A stretch of DNA of 5,352 bases from an uncultured Lachnoanaerobaculum sp. Lineage in GTDB: Bacteria; Bacillota; Clostridia; Lachnospirales; Lachnospiraceae. This document shows positions 1 through 5,352 of the stretch, piece after piece. How positions within the stretch are numbered: the first letter of the stretch is position 1; each line of letters opens with the position of its first letter. A program made the translations under genes and the position numbers. Below the pieces are notes generated by a model that was not told the origin of the DNA, did no database searches, and saw only the letters and a program-made list of their open reading frames with translations. Location: positions 1-5,352 of the forward strand of contig CAKAQP010000163.1 of the NCBI GenBank assembly GCA_916720285.1, in the 5' to 3' direction.

Positions 1-433
1 AGTTGTGCTTACCGCAGGTCGGACAAGCTATCTCATGCTCATCAATATACTTTTTCATCTCATCATTTGACCATGCATCCACGCTACCGTCTATAGTAAC
101 ATCATTTTCCTGCATATAGTCTTCAATGATCTTGTCCGCTCTAAATCTCTCATGGCATTCCTTACAATCCATCAAAGGATCTGAGAAGCTTCCCAAGTGT
201 CCTGATGCTATCCATGTCTGCGGATTCATCAAGATGGCACAGTCCACACCTACATTGTATGGTGACTCCTTTATAAACTTCTGCCACCAGGCAGCTTTAA
301 CATTATTCTTTAATTCAACACCCAAGTTACCATAGTCCCAGGTATTTGCAAGACCGCCGTATATCTCTGAACCCGGATATACAAATCCTCTTGATTTTGC
401 CAGTGCTATGATTTTTTCCATGCTATATTCCAT
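1..433 (-). CDS. glyS: Glycyl-tRNA synthetase, dimeric (alpha2) type; N-terminal 144 residues, truncated by window edge
   Basis: This enzyme charges tRNA-Gly with glycine in the cytoplasm, using ATP. The single-chain alpha2 form is often also named glyQS. The translated start has the family's typical N-terminus: GFVYPGSEIYGG at residues 16-27, then NTWDYG (30-35) and LGVELKNNVK (37-46) leading into the class II motif 1 region (AAWWQKF, 47-53). ASGHLGSFSDP (76-86) follows. Two CxxC pairs, C90/C93 (DCKEC) and C137/C140 (CPTC), match the zinc-ribbon-like insert of this family. Residue 36 is Asn where I would expect Pro in DYGPLG, a minor variation. ATG at 431-433 is preceded by AGGAG (440-444) with a 6-base spacer; Met5 is a less likely start. 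Motifs 2 and 3 and the anticodon-binding domain lie beyond base 1. The gene begins 12 bases after the stop of a lipoprotein gene, so co-transcription is likely. No T-box leader is visible. Confidence 0.96.
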   Translation of the reverse strand, partial: MEYSMEKIIALAKSRGFVYPGSEIYGGLANTWDYGNLGVELKNNVKAAWWQKFIKESPYNVGVDCAILMNPQTWIASGHLGSFSDPLMDCKECHERFRADKIIEDYMQENDVTIDGSVDAWSNDEMKKYIDEHEIACPTCGKHN

Positions 434-445
434 GAATTTCTCCTT

Positions 446-1006
446 TTATTTAAATATAATATAATTAAAGCCATCTACCTTGGCAGTATTATCATCAAAC
501 TCGATATCATTTGACACATAGGTGATTTCTCCCTCTGTATACACATCGGCCTTACCGTCTATTACAGCAATATAATCACCTTTGATTCCGTCAGGTATAT
601 CTATTGAGTCCATCTTTGAGACATCAATATCCTTAAGATTGTATACCTCTACAGAATTCAAATCAAAGCTGTTATCTTGAGTGAACTTTGCGAACTCTTC
701 CATACATTCAAATGAGCTATATGAAAATACAAGTTTTGCCACATTCTTTTTTATTGTGGCATCCTCAAGTTTTACCTGATTATTTGCATTTAACTTATTA
801 AAGTCTTCTATCTCCGTATTGGCAAAGCTTTTAAGCTCATCGCTCTTTGCTTCTGTATCTATTTCTTCAACCAAGGCGGACTTTAGTGTGCCGTCCCTGG
901 ATATAAATATAGAGCTTTGATCAGGATGGTATGAATATGACTTATTTCCGCCACAGCCTGTCAAAAATAACAGTAATGCTGCAGCCGCCAAATATCCCTT
1001 TTTCAT
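446..1006 (-). CDS. Small putative lipoprotein of unknown function, immediately upstream of glyS
   Basis: The 186-residue product starts with a clear lipoprotein signal peptide: MKKG, a hydrophobic run at residues 5-16, and the lipobox LTGC with the modified cysteine at C18. The mature protein should therefore be anchored to the outer face of the membrane. After a short polar linker (GGNKSYSYHPDQ, 19-30) comes SSIFISRDGTLKSALVEEID (31-50), a strand-turn-strand pattern followed by an acidic helical stretch (about 51-72). I recall similar 'IF/IxVxxDGxV' N-termini in small Lachnospiraceae lipoproteins, but cannot name a family. The C-terminal half is strand-rich and acidic. C101 is the only mature cysteine besides C18. 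The start is set at Met 1004-1006, because AGGAG lies 5 bases upstream and the signal peptide begins there. An upstream in-frame ATG (1040-1042) would add MGRINLYRRGVL and overlap a leader hairpin. The gene has its own promoter and probably carries glyS on the same transcript. Confidence 0.88.
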   Translation of the reverse strand: MKKGYLAAAALLLFLTGCGGNKSYSYHPDQSSIFISRDGTLKSALVEEIDTEAKSDELKSFANTEIEDFNKLNANNQVKLEDATIKKNVAKLVFSYSSFECMEEFAKFTQDNSFDLNSVEVYNLKDIDVSKMDSIDIPDGIKGDYIAVIDGKADVYTEGEITYVSNDIEFDDNTAKVDGFNYIIFK

Positions 1007-1011
1007 GAGCA

Positions 1012-1016
1012 CTCCT
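1012..1016 (-). promoter_or_regulatory. Ribosome binding site deciding the start of the small lipoprotein
   Basis: The minus strand reads GAGGAG followed by TGCTC and ATG (1004-1006), giving a 5-base spacer. This supports the internal Met as the start rather than the in-frame ATG at 1040-1042, which has no comparable purine-rich site at a suitable distance. Confidence 0.85.
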
Positions 1017-1033
1017 CTTCTATATAAATTTAT

Positions 1034-1048
1034 CCGCCCCAAAGGCGG
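1034..1048 (-). other. Short GC-rich hairpin in the 5' leader of the small lipoprotein
   Basis: On the minus strand CCGCC, a 5-base loop and GGCGG form a perfect 5-bp GC stem in an otherwise AT-rich leader. It ends about 17 bases upstream of the AGGAG site. No U-tract follows it, so it is not a terminator. It could stabilise the mRNA 5' end or affect ribosome access, but a role is inference only. Confidence 0.45.
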
Positions 1049-1103
1049 TATAACAATTAAACTATGTCAGAATATTCCAATTTTTATTAAGACACTAGAA
1101 ACA

Positions 1104-1132
1104 AGTATGCCACAAATACGGCTCATTTTCAA
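1104..1132 (-). promoter_or_regulatory. Sigma-A-type promoter for the small lipoprotein-glyS unit
   Basis: On the minus strand, -35 TTGAAA (1127-1132) and -10 CATACT (1104-1109) are separated by exactly 17 bases. TGG directly before the -10 supplies an extended -10 (TGn). Transcription would start near 1097, leaving a leader of about 90 bases. It lies between the strong terminator of the preceding unit (1167-1207) and the lipoprotein start, where a promoter is expected. The stretch between the terminator and the -35 holds nothing else I can identify. Confidence 0.72.
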
Positions 1133-1166
1133 GGTAGGAGAGATTTTTTATTATATTTTTGTTCGA

Positions 1167-1207
1167 TATAAAAAGCTCCGATTTAAACGTAGTCGGAGCT
1201 TTTTATA
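1167..1207 (-). terminator. Strong intrinsic terminator ending the paralogous lipoprotein pair
   Basis: A perfect 15-bp stem (1167-1181 with 1193-1207) encloses an 11-base loop. The core is GCTCCGA/TCGGAGC, flanked by five A and five T, so the minus-strand transcript ends in a U-tract. It begins 23 bases after the stop at 1230-1232. Its symmetry means it could also stop plus-strand transcription. Confidence 0.92.
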
Positions 1208-1229
1208 ATTAATTTTTCATACTATCCTA

Positions 1230-2330
1230 TTACTTAACTACCGGTGATGCATATTTGCCGGGATCCTTAGCGGGTTTACAGTATTCTCTCCATTCATCAA
1301 AGCTATGAATATCATGCTCTTTTCCGTCCACTGAATTTTCAGCATTTATTTTAACTCCGTCAAAAGACACTTCCCTACCCTCAGGCAGTATAATTGACAT
1401 TATTTCCTCTTCACTTGGATTACCTGTAAGTACTATATCCACCGCAATATTTGCCCTTCCTTCATTTATATCATTTTTCTTTATTTCATCACATAAGCTC
1501 TTAAGTTTAGGGAACATATTAAACAGCTTTGTATTATTTTCCGAGATATCTTCTATATCAGTAAAATGTATCTGCCTACATCCTTCAAAAAAGCTTAATG
1601 TTCTTACTGAATTTGAAGCATAATCTGACCAAACTGCATTATCCATATTTTGTTTCATAAACTTACTAAATTGTGATGTGTATATTAGGTTTATTCTGTT
1701 TTCATCTTCCAAATCACCTATGATATCCTCATATTCTTTTTCAAACAGCTCTCCTGTCTCTACATCAATATATATCATCCTTTTTGTATTATTGTTCTTA
1801 TCTTCATTTGAAGGCACTATATCTTCCGCCCCGAATACAAGACAGGGCTTATTTTCATACATTCTTGTTGTGAACATAGTATAGTCGGTAGGCATTATAT
1901 TCATATTCTTTTCTTTTAAAATTTCAAGAACATCTATTTCATTTTTTATCTTCCAACCTCCTATACCATAAACCTTTACGTCAAAATTTTCTATATTTCT
2001 TTCTAAATATGTTTTATCTGTATTTACATCCCTCATTCTGTTTGAATTCACTGTCATATTCACTTCCACAGCATATTTTAAAGGTATATATAGCATATAT
2101 CTTATTACAGGGTCTTCACTTTCTTTTATATCATTATCCTGTATCGCACAGAGGGCATTTCCGTCTTCACTAATCCAAAGCCCGTGCAGATTATTTTTTA
2201 TTCCCCATGTCACTGTGTAACCGTCATTTACAATCTTATGTGTTGTATTTTCATCCACCTTTTTATCTTTACCGGCACATCCGATGCAAAATATTATACA
2301 AAATACAAATAATAAAAGTCTTCTCTTCAT
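1230..2330 (-). CDS. Putative lipoprotein, second member of a tandem paralog pair (copy A)
   Basis: The 366-residue product has an N-terminal MKRR, a hydrophobic segment at 5-16 and the lipobox-like CIGC with the anchoring cysteine at C18; Cys instead of Leu at -3 is slightly unusual. No known domain is recognised. It aligns with the neighbouring copy B over most of its length: NFDVKVYG (115-122) with B FNVDIYDI (112-119), ENKPCLVF (159-166) with B DGKPYIKV (154-161), and KLFNMFPKL (268-276) with B KLYELFPKL (259-267). The best-conserved block is SFDGV (322-326), SVDG (333-336), H339 and FDEWREY (344-350). The mature part carries five cysteines beyond C18 (61, 163, 251, 280, 351), whereas B has none. 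The start ATG 2328-2330 has AGGAG (2338-2342) 7 bases upstream. It lies 24 bases after the stop of B and just before a strong terminator, so it is the last gene of a two-gene operon. It is probably surface-exposed; its function is unknown. Confidence 0.9.
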   Translation of the reverse strand: MKRRLLLFVFCIIFCIGCAGKDKKVDENTTHKIVNDGYTVTWGIKNNLHGLWISEDGNALCAIQDNDIKESEDPVIRYMLYIPLKYAVEVNMTVNSNRMRDVNTDKTYLERNIENFDVKVYGIGGWKIKNEIDVLEILKEKNMNIMPTDYTMFTTRMYENKPCLVFGAEDIVPSNEDKNNNTKRMIYIDVETGELFEKEYEDIIGDLEDENRINLIYTSQFSKFMKQNMDNAVWSDYASNSVRTLSFFEGCRQIHFTDIEDISENNTKLFNMFPKLKSLCDEIKKNDINEGRANIAVDIVLTGNPSEEEIMSIILPEGREVSFDGVKINAENSVDGKEHDIHSFDEWREYCKPAKDPGKYASPVVK

Positions 2331-2354
2331 CCCTCTACTCCTATGTCAATATAT

Positions 2355-3419
2355 TTATCTGTTATCAGGTATAGGTTTATAACTCGGCTTTTCTATCTCA
2401 TCTGGTTCCATATACTTTCTAAAGTCATCAAAGTTATTAATCTTATGTGGCAGTCCGTCTACCGAATGTCTGCCATCTATTATCACTCCGTCAAACGATA
2501 TATCCTCTCCATTCTCAAAAAACATATCCGCTAATTCCTTATCACTTATACTGTCAGGCAACATAAAGGTTACTTTAGCTCTTTCTCCTTTTGCCATAAG
2601 TTTATCCAGATTCTCCCTTAATTTTGGAAATAATTCATATAGTTTTTTATTATCTTTTGGAATTCTGTCTATATCATATACATATACATCTGTGAAACCT
2701 TCCCACACTGATGATGACCAAACAGTAATATATGAATAAAGTGAATTTTGCTTTAAAAGTATCTTATTAAAGACATTCCATTTATTAACGGCAGTGATCC
2801 TCTCTCCTTTACTCCGCCTTTCTGAAACATCCCTTGCCCAATCTTCAAAATATGTTTCATCTTCTATATTGATAAATACAGATTTTAGCCTATCTTCATA
2901 TCCATTTTCTATATCTTTGCTTGTTTTTTCAGACCACACCTTAATATATGGTTTCCCGTCATATTCTAATGCAATTGCTTTATATGGTTTGTCAGGTTTT
3001 ATATTATCATCATTATCAAATATACTTTTTACATCTATTGTCTTGAGTTTTTCTCCTGTTTTAATATCATATATATCAACATTAAATTTATCAAGTTCTG
3101 TAGTTTTCAAATTGTATCCCAAAGGATTTCCGTTTTCATCCCAAAAAGTATCCAAATATCTCCCTTGCAAATCATTATCTGTAGCGTATTTATTTGGGAT
3201 TATATCATCATCCTCACCTCCCCATTCCGTATTATCACCGATCCCATTATATAAATACATTACATATAATGCATCGTTATCCTCATTAATTTCACTTGCA
3301 TAATAACCGGTTTTATATGTAAGATCATACTCTCCTCTCTCAACCTTATATGTTTTTTTAGTACAACCCAATAAGCACAAACAAAGTAATATACATATAA
3401 AAATTTTAATTTTTCTCAT
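2355..3419 (-). CDS. Putative lipoprotein, first member of a tandem paralog pair (copy B)
   Basis: The 354-residue product has a lipoprotein signal peptide: MRKIK, a hydrophobic segment rich in Leu, Ile and Cys, and a canonical LLGC lipobox with the anchoring cysteine at C19. The mature chain has no further cysteine. It is acidic in its first third (GGEDDD, 67-72) and predicted by eye to be mixed alpha/beta. It is a diverged paralog of the next gene; both share DI(E/D)xI at about 249-253, KLYELFPKL (259-267), SFDGV (308-312), SVDG (319-322), H325 and FDDFRKY (330-336). The tail (EPDEIEKPSYKPIPDNR) is proline-rich and charged. ATG 3417-3419 has AGGGG (3427-3431) 7 bases upstream, a slightly weaker ribosome site than its neighbours. 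No known domain was recognised. A 304-base leader/intergenic region with possible promoters precedes it, so it probably starts its own transcript with copy A downstream. Confidence 0.9.
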   Translation of the reverse strand: MRKIKIFICILLCLCLLGCTKKTYKVERGEYDLTYKTGYYASEINEDNDALYVMYLYNGIGDNTEWGGEDDDIIPNKYATDNDLQGRYLDTFWDENGNPLGYNLKTTELDKFNVDIYDIKTGEKLKTIDVKSIFDNDDNIKPDKPYKAIALEYDGKPYIKVWSEKTSKDIENGYEDRLKSVFINIEDETYFEDWARDVSERRSKGERITAVNKWNVFNKILLKQNSLYSYITVWSSSVWEGFTDVYVYDIDRIPKDNKKLYELFPKLRENLDKLMAKGERAKVTFMLPDSISDKELADMFFENGEDISFDGVIIDGRHSVDGLPHKINNFDDFRKYMEPDEIEKPSYKPIPDNR

Positions 3420-3535
3420 TTATTTACCCCTCTACCGCCTTTTATCCATCATTATAAGCTTATTAATAAAAGCTTGTATTTACTGTAAGGACTTTTGCAA
3501 CACTATTTTTTATATTTATTTTTTCTAACAAACTT

Positions 3536-3564
3536 ATAATATATAATTCTATTCTTCGCATCAA
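3536..3564 (-). promoter_or_regulatory. Candidate promoter for the paralogous lipoprotein pair
   Basis: On the minus strand, TTGATG (3559-3564) and TATTAT (3536-3541) are separated by 17 bases, 4/6 and 5/6 matches to the sigma-A consensus. Transcription would start near 3529, giving a leader of about 110 bases before copy B. In DNA this AT-rich such matches arise easily, so this is one of several candidates. Confidence 0.4.
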
Positions 3565-3605
3565 TATATTTAGAATATCCGAGATTAAAAGAAATTATAA
3601 AAATC

Positions 3606-3636
3606 AGGAAATATGCCACAAATATGAATATTTCCT
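3606..3636 (-). terminator. Weak terminator-like hairpin after the 470-residue lipoprotein
   Basis: A perfect 9-bp inverted repeat, AGGAAATAT (3606-3614) with ATATTTCCT (3628-3636), encloses a 13-base loop. On the minus strand it is followed by GATTTTTAT, a modest U-rich tract. It lies about 87 bases after the stop at 3724-3726. The stem is AT-rich with only three G:C pairs, so termination would be leaky. Its left arm overlaps an extended -10-like motif, so the palindrome may instead be a regulator site. Confidence 0.4.
3610..3624 (-). promoter_or_regulatory. Extended -10-like motif sharing 13 bases with the lipoprotein-glyS promoter
   Basis: The minus strand reads TATTTGTGGCATA (3612-3624) followed by TT, giving TGG plus CATATT (-10 at 3610-3615). 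The same 13 bases occur at 1106-1118 in the well-formed promoter of the small lipoprotein. Here no acceptable -35 exists 17 bases upstream (ATAGGA), so activity would depend on the extended -10 or an activator. It would give paralog B a leader of about 180 bases. Confidence 0.35.
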
Positions 3637-3723
3637 ATACATTTATCTTTTAAGTAATCCATACTCGAATTTACGTATGAATAATCTATCATAAAATACA
3701 CTTTTACATATATGCTTTTGACT

Positions 3724-5136
3724 TTACCTATTAGTATATCCATTTACCAATATATCCATAAATGATATTTTTGATTTTGTCATATCATCATATTGATCTT
3801 GTAAAAAAAATATCCTATCATAATTTTTTGCGGGTTCTTCTAAAATATTACATCCACCGTTCCACAATTTTCTAATAATTTCTTGATACTCTTCATCACC
3901 TACATCTTCAAACTCAAAAGTAGGATTTTCAATTCCACACTCCACTCTTAACAGTTCTTTAAATCCGCTCTCATTAACAGTTCTTATCCTTTTTATAGTA
4001 TCAGGATCAAATAAACCTGCAACAACGACACCCCTATAATTATCTACACTAAATATTCCTCCACAATAATAATTTTGTGTTAATATACTTTGATTGATCT
4101 CTGACATAATCCTATCCTCTTTTTTATAGCTATATAAATAATCCACTACTCCATTAGCCATGTTCTTCATTAAATCAGCAAACTTAAAAGCAGCAACATC
4201 CAGTATATTCTCATTTAATTTTTTTTCTTTTTTATAATTTTCCAAGAAAATTTCAATGTCTATCTTACCTCTTCTCCTAAATATATCTGTTGTAATAACT
4301 TCACTATAGCTCTCCTTTTTAGGTGACAAAACTACGCCTATATTATTTGCCCCAACCATCTGTTTTTCATAATTTAGGTGATAATAAGATTCATTTGAAC
4401 TTGTATCATAATACAACTTACTTATATATAATTGAGTAAATTGTATATATGACTTATCAGGTAAATCCTTGTATACATCATCTATCAAATTTTTTATGCT
4501 TCCAAATAATGTGGCCAACCCCAGTAAATTATTACTCCGCCTTACAAGATAATTATAATTATTCTCATCTCCAACATCTCCATATAGTAATATATCACTA
4601 TTCTTTTGTAACAGTTCTATGGTTTCACTATATAATATGTTTATATACTCCCTTGCCCGCTTGCTGCTCAAAGTGTATATACCATGATATACAGGATAAC
4701 TTGAAGGATTTTCAACCGGCTTTATCATAGAGTTTAATAGCTTCTCAAGATTATCACTCTCATCCTCCATACTTAATCTTAAAATATATTCTGCTATAAA
4801 TTCTTTGGTCGCTTTCTCTTTTGGAGTTTTTAAAAATACCTTATCAAAATTCTTGTTTGCAAGTTCTATAATGAATTCCTCTTCATTACATTCTTTCAAA
4901 GAAGTATATGTGTCCGATAACTCCTGTGGTGAAAATCCCAATCTTTTCATTTCATTTATTTCATTATCTGTCATTTCGGTACTCAGTGCATCATAACTGT
5001 CAAAATTATCCCCTGCCACAGAACTGTACTCTATATGTTTTGTATCAACTTCATATGCGAATTTATTATTTTTATTTTGGCAACCGCATAAAATAACCAG
5101 CATTAAACCTGCGAGGTAAAATATACTTCTTTTCAT
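3724..5136 (-). CDS. Large putative lipoprotein of unknown function (470 residues)
   Basis: The product has a lipoprotein signal peptide: MKRS, a hydrophobic segment at 5-16 and the lipobox LCGC with the anchoring cysteine at C19. A polar linker follows (QNKNNK, 20-25). Residues 55-75 read MTDNEINEMKRLGFSPQEL, a short two-helix pattern of the 'xxEIxxLKxLGFSxEE' kind that I recall from other secreted Firmicutes proteins; its role there is unclear to me. The rest is mainly helical and charged, with a basic patch RRRGK (287-291), a glycine-containing strand segment YYCGGIFSVDNYRGVVVAG (356-374), and cysteines at 83, 358, 400 and 429. No catalytic motif or known domain is recognised. It shows no convincing similarity to the two downstream paralogs. 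The start is taken at 5134-5136, with AGGAG 5 bases upstream and the signal peptide beginning there; an in-frame ATG at 5155-5157 would only add MIIRGEA. It has its own promoter and probably forms a single-gene unit. Confidence 0.88.
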   Translation of the reverse strand: MKRSIFYLAGLMLVILCGCQNKNNKFAYEVDTKHIEYSSVAGDNFDSYDALSTEMTDNEINEMKRLGFSPQELSDTYTSLKECNEEEFIIELANKNFDKVFLKTPKEKATKEFIAEYILRLSMEDESDNLEKLLNSMIKPVENPSSYPVYHGIYTLSSKRAREYINILYSETIELLQKNSDILLYGDVGDENNYNYLVRRSNNLLGLATLFGSIKNLIDDVYKDLPDKSYIQFTQLYISKLYYDTSSNESYYHLNYEKQMVGANNIGVVLSPKKESYSEVITTDIFRRRGKIDIEIFLENYKKEKKLNENILDVAAFKFADLMKNMANGVVDYLYSYKKEDRIMSEINQSILTQNYYCGGIFSVDNYRGVVVAGLFDPDTIKRIRTVNESGFKELLRVECGIENPTFEFEDVGDEEYQEIIRKLWNGGCNILEEPAKNYDRIFFLQDQYDDMTKSKISFMDILVNGYTNR

Positions 5137-5141
5137 TGCTT

Positions 5142-5146
5142 CTCCT
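5142..5146 (-). promoter_or_regulatory. Ribosome binding site deciding the start of the 470-residue lipoprotein
   Basis: The minus strand reads AAGAGGAG, then AAGCA and ATG (5134-5136), a 5-base spacer. This favours the internal Met. If the ATG at 5155-5157 were used, this purine block would lie within the coding sequence (as part of Arg-Gly-Glu codons). Confidence 0.85.
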
Positions 5147-5207
5147 CTTATTATCAACCGCTAATCAAATAATCTCAACTTAAATGCCCTTGCTTATATC
5201 TAACTTT

Positions 5208-5235
5208 ATTATACTTTTTATACAAATTATGTAAA
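5208..5235 (-). promoter_or_regulatory. Sigma-A-type promoter of the 470-residue lipoprotein
   Basis: On the minus strand, TTTACA (5230-5235, one mismatch to TTGACA) and a perfect TATAAT (5208-5213) are separated by 16 bases. Transcription would start near 5201 and leave a leader of about 65 bases. It sits between the right-edge terminator and the gene. The remaining AT-rich bases between 5236 and 5326 show only a weak 6-bp TCCCCT/AGGGGA inverted repeat. Confidence 0.72.
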
Positions 5236-5326
5236 CCCGAAATACTTATTATATTTTTTTATTTTACTTTTTTATAACTATAGATTTTCCCCTCAACTAT
5301 ATATTTTTACATACAAAAGGGGATGT

Positions 5327-5350
5327 GAAAAAACTCGATTGAGTTTTTTC
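5327..5350 (-). terminator. Intrinsic terminator of a gene upstream of the window
   Basis: A perfect 10-bp stem, GAAAAAACTC (5327-5336) with GAGTTTTTTC (5341-5350), encloses a 4-base loop. Read on the minus strand, the A-tract precedes the stem core and six T follow it, the usual form of an intrinsic terminator. The hairpin is symmetric, so it could work in either direction; the gene it serves presumably lies beyond 5352. Confidence 0.82.
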
Positions 5351-5352
5351 GC

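Larger units (their letters stand above)
3420..3723. other. AT-rich intergenic region between the 470-residue lipoprotein and paralog B
   Basis: These 304 bases contain no credible gene. Features seen are a 9-bp hairpin (3606-3636), an extended -10-like motif (3610-3618) and a -35/-10 pair (3536-3564), each listed separately. In addition, two copies of AAGCTT (3456-3461 and 3470-3475) could pair around an 8-base loop, partly overlapping a TATAAT (3451-3456, minus strand) that lacks a -35. A TTGCAA (3495-3500) with TACAAG 16 bases downstream is another weak promoter candidate. I see no recognisable riboswitch or T-box. Confidence 0.6.

Noticed and set aside
126..335. Plus-strand open frame of 69 codons opposite glyS
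   Set aside because: It is a shadow of the clearly recognisable glycyl-tRNA synthetase frame.
1007..1042. Upstream in-frame ATG extending the small lipoprotein by 12 residues
   Set aside because: The added residues would precede the positively charged start of the signal peptide, and the AGGAG site fits the internal Met.
1007..1166. Possible T-box or other riboswitch ahead of the lipoprotein-glyS unit
   Set aside because: The leader from the predicted start is only about 90 bases and lacks a T-box bulge sequence, an antiterminator and a terminator. The nearby strong hairpin (1167-1207) lies upstream of the promoter and belongs to the preceding operon.
1005..1208. Plus-strand open frame of 67 codons across the promoter and terminator region
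   Set aside because: It runs through the lipoprotein promoter and the terminator hairpin, and the protein looks like translated AT-rich noncoding DNA.
2794..3303. Plus-strand open frame of 169 codons opposite paralog B
   Set aside because: It lies wholly antisense to a well-supported gene, its Ser/Leu/Ile-rich composition is what the reverse of a charged AT-rich gene gives, and it has no supporting ribosome site or motif.
3453..3478. AAGCTT/AAGCTT hairpin near the start of paralog B
   Set aside because: In the minus-strand RNA the stem is only 6 bp before an A-C mismatch, and such AT-rich pairings are expected by chance here.
3585..3692. Minus-strand 35-codon open frame inside the 304-base gap
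   Set aside because: It has no ribosome binding site before its ATG and overlaps the hairpin and promoter-like motif; the composition is that of AT-rich spacer.
4449..4730. Plus-strand open frame of 93 codons opposite the 470-residue lipoprotein
   Set aside because: It is antisense to a complete gene, His/Tyr/Cys-rich by chance composition, with no recognisable motif.

Overview
The window looks like a chromosomal stretch from a low-GC Gram-positive bacterium, most likely a clostridium of the Lachnospiraceae type. The reasons are AT-rich intergenic DNA, strong AGGAG-type ribosome binding sites, sigma-A-like promoters with an extended -10, classical hairpin/U-tract terminators, and a dimeric (alpha2) glycyl-tRNA synthetase. 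The family assignment is an impression from protein style, not a demonstrated placement. All five genes lie on the minus strand, so the natural reading direction is right to left. I found no credible plus-strand gene, tRNA, rRNA, CRISPR array or mobile element.

In transcription order: a strong terminator at the right edge (5327-5350) closes an upstream unit outside the window. A good promoter (5208-5235) then drives a 470-residue lipoprotein of unknown function (3724-5136). A 304-base AT-rich gap follows (3420-3723). It holds a weak terminator-like hairpin and at least two possible promoters. Next come two tandem lipoprotein genes 24 bases apart (2355-3419, then 1230-2330). Their products are diverged paralogs sharing a C-terminal block, and the pair ends at a very strong terminator (1167-1207). 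A second good promoter (1104-1132) starts a unit with a 186-residue lipoprotein (446-1006) and, 12 bases after its stop, the glycyl-tRNA synthetase gene glyS, of which the first 144 codons are present (1-433).

The theme is therefore four consecutive surface lipoproteins, none with a function I can name, beside one housekeeping gene. The two paralogs are best read as a duplicated, lineage-restricted lipoprotein family. The small lipoprotein is the only gene seen between the visible promoter and glyS, so the two are probably co-transcribed. No T-box leader is visible ahead of glyS or its partner.

The most noteworthy points are the paralog pair and its contrasting cysteine content, the lipoprotein-glyS coupling, and a 13-base sequence shared by the two intergenic regions that is centred on an extended -10. 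I did not find an obviously new multi-component system. What stands out is uncharacterised envelope biology.
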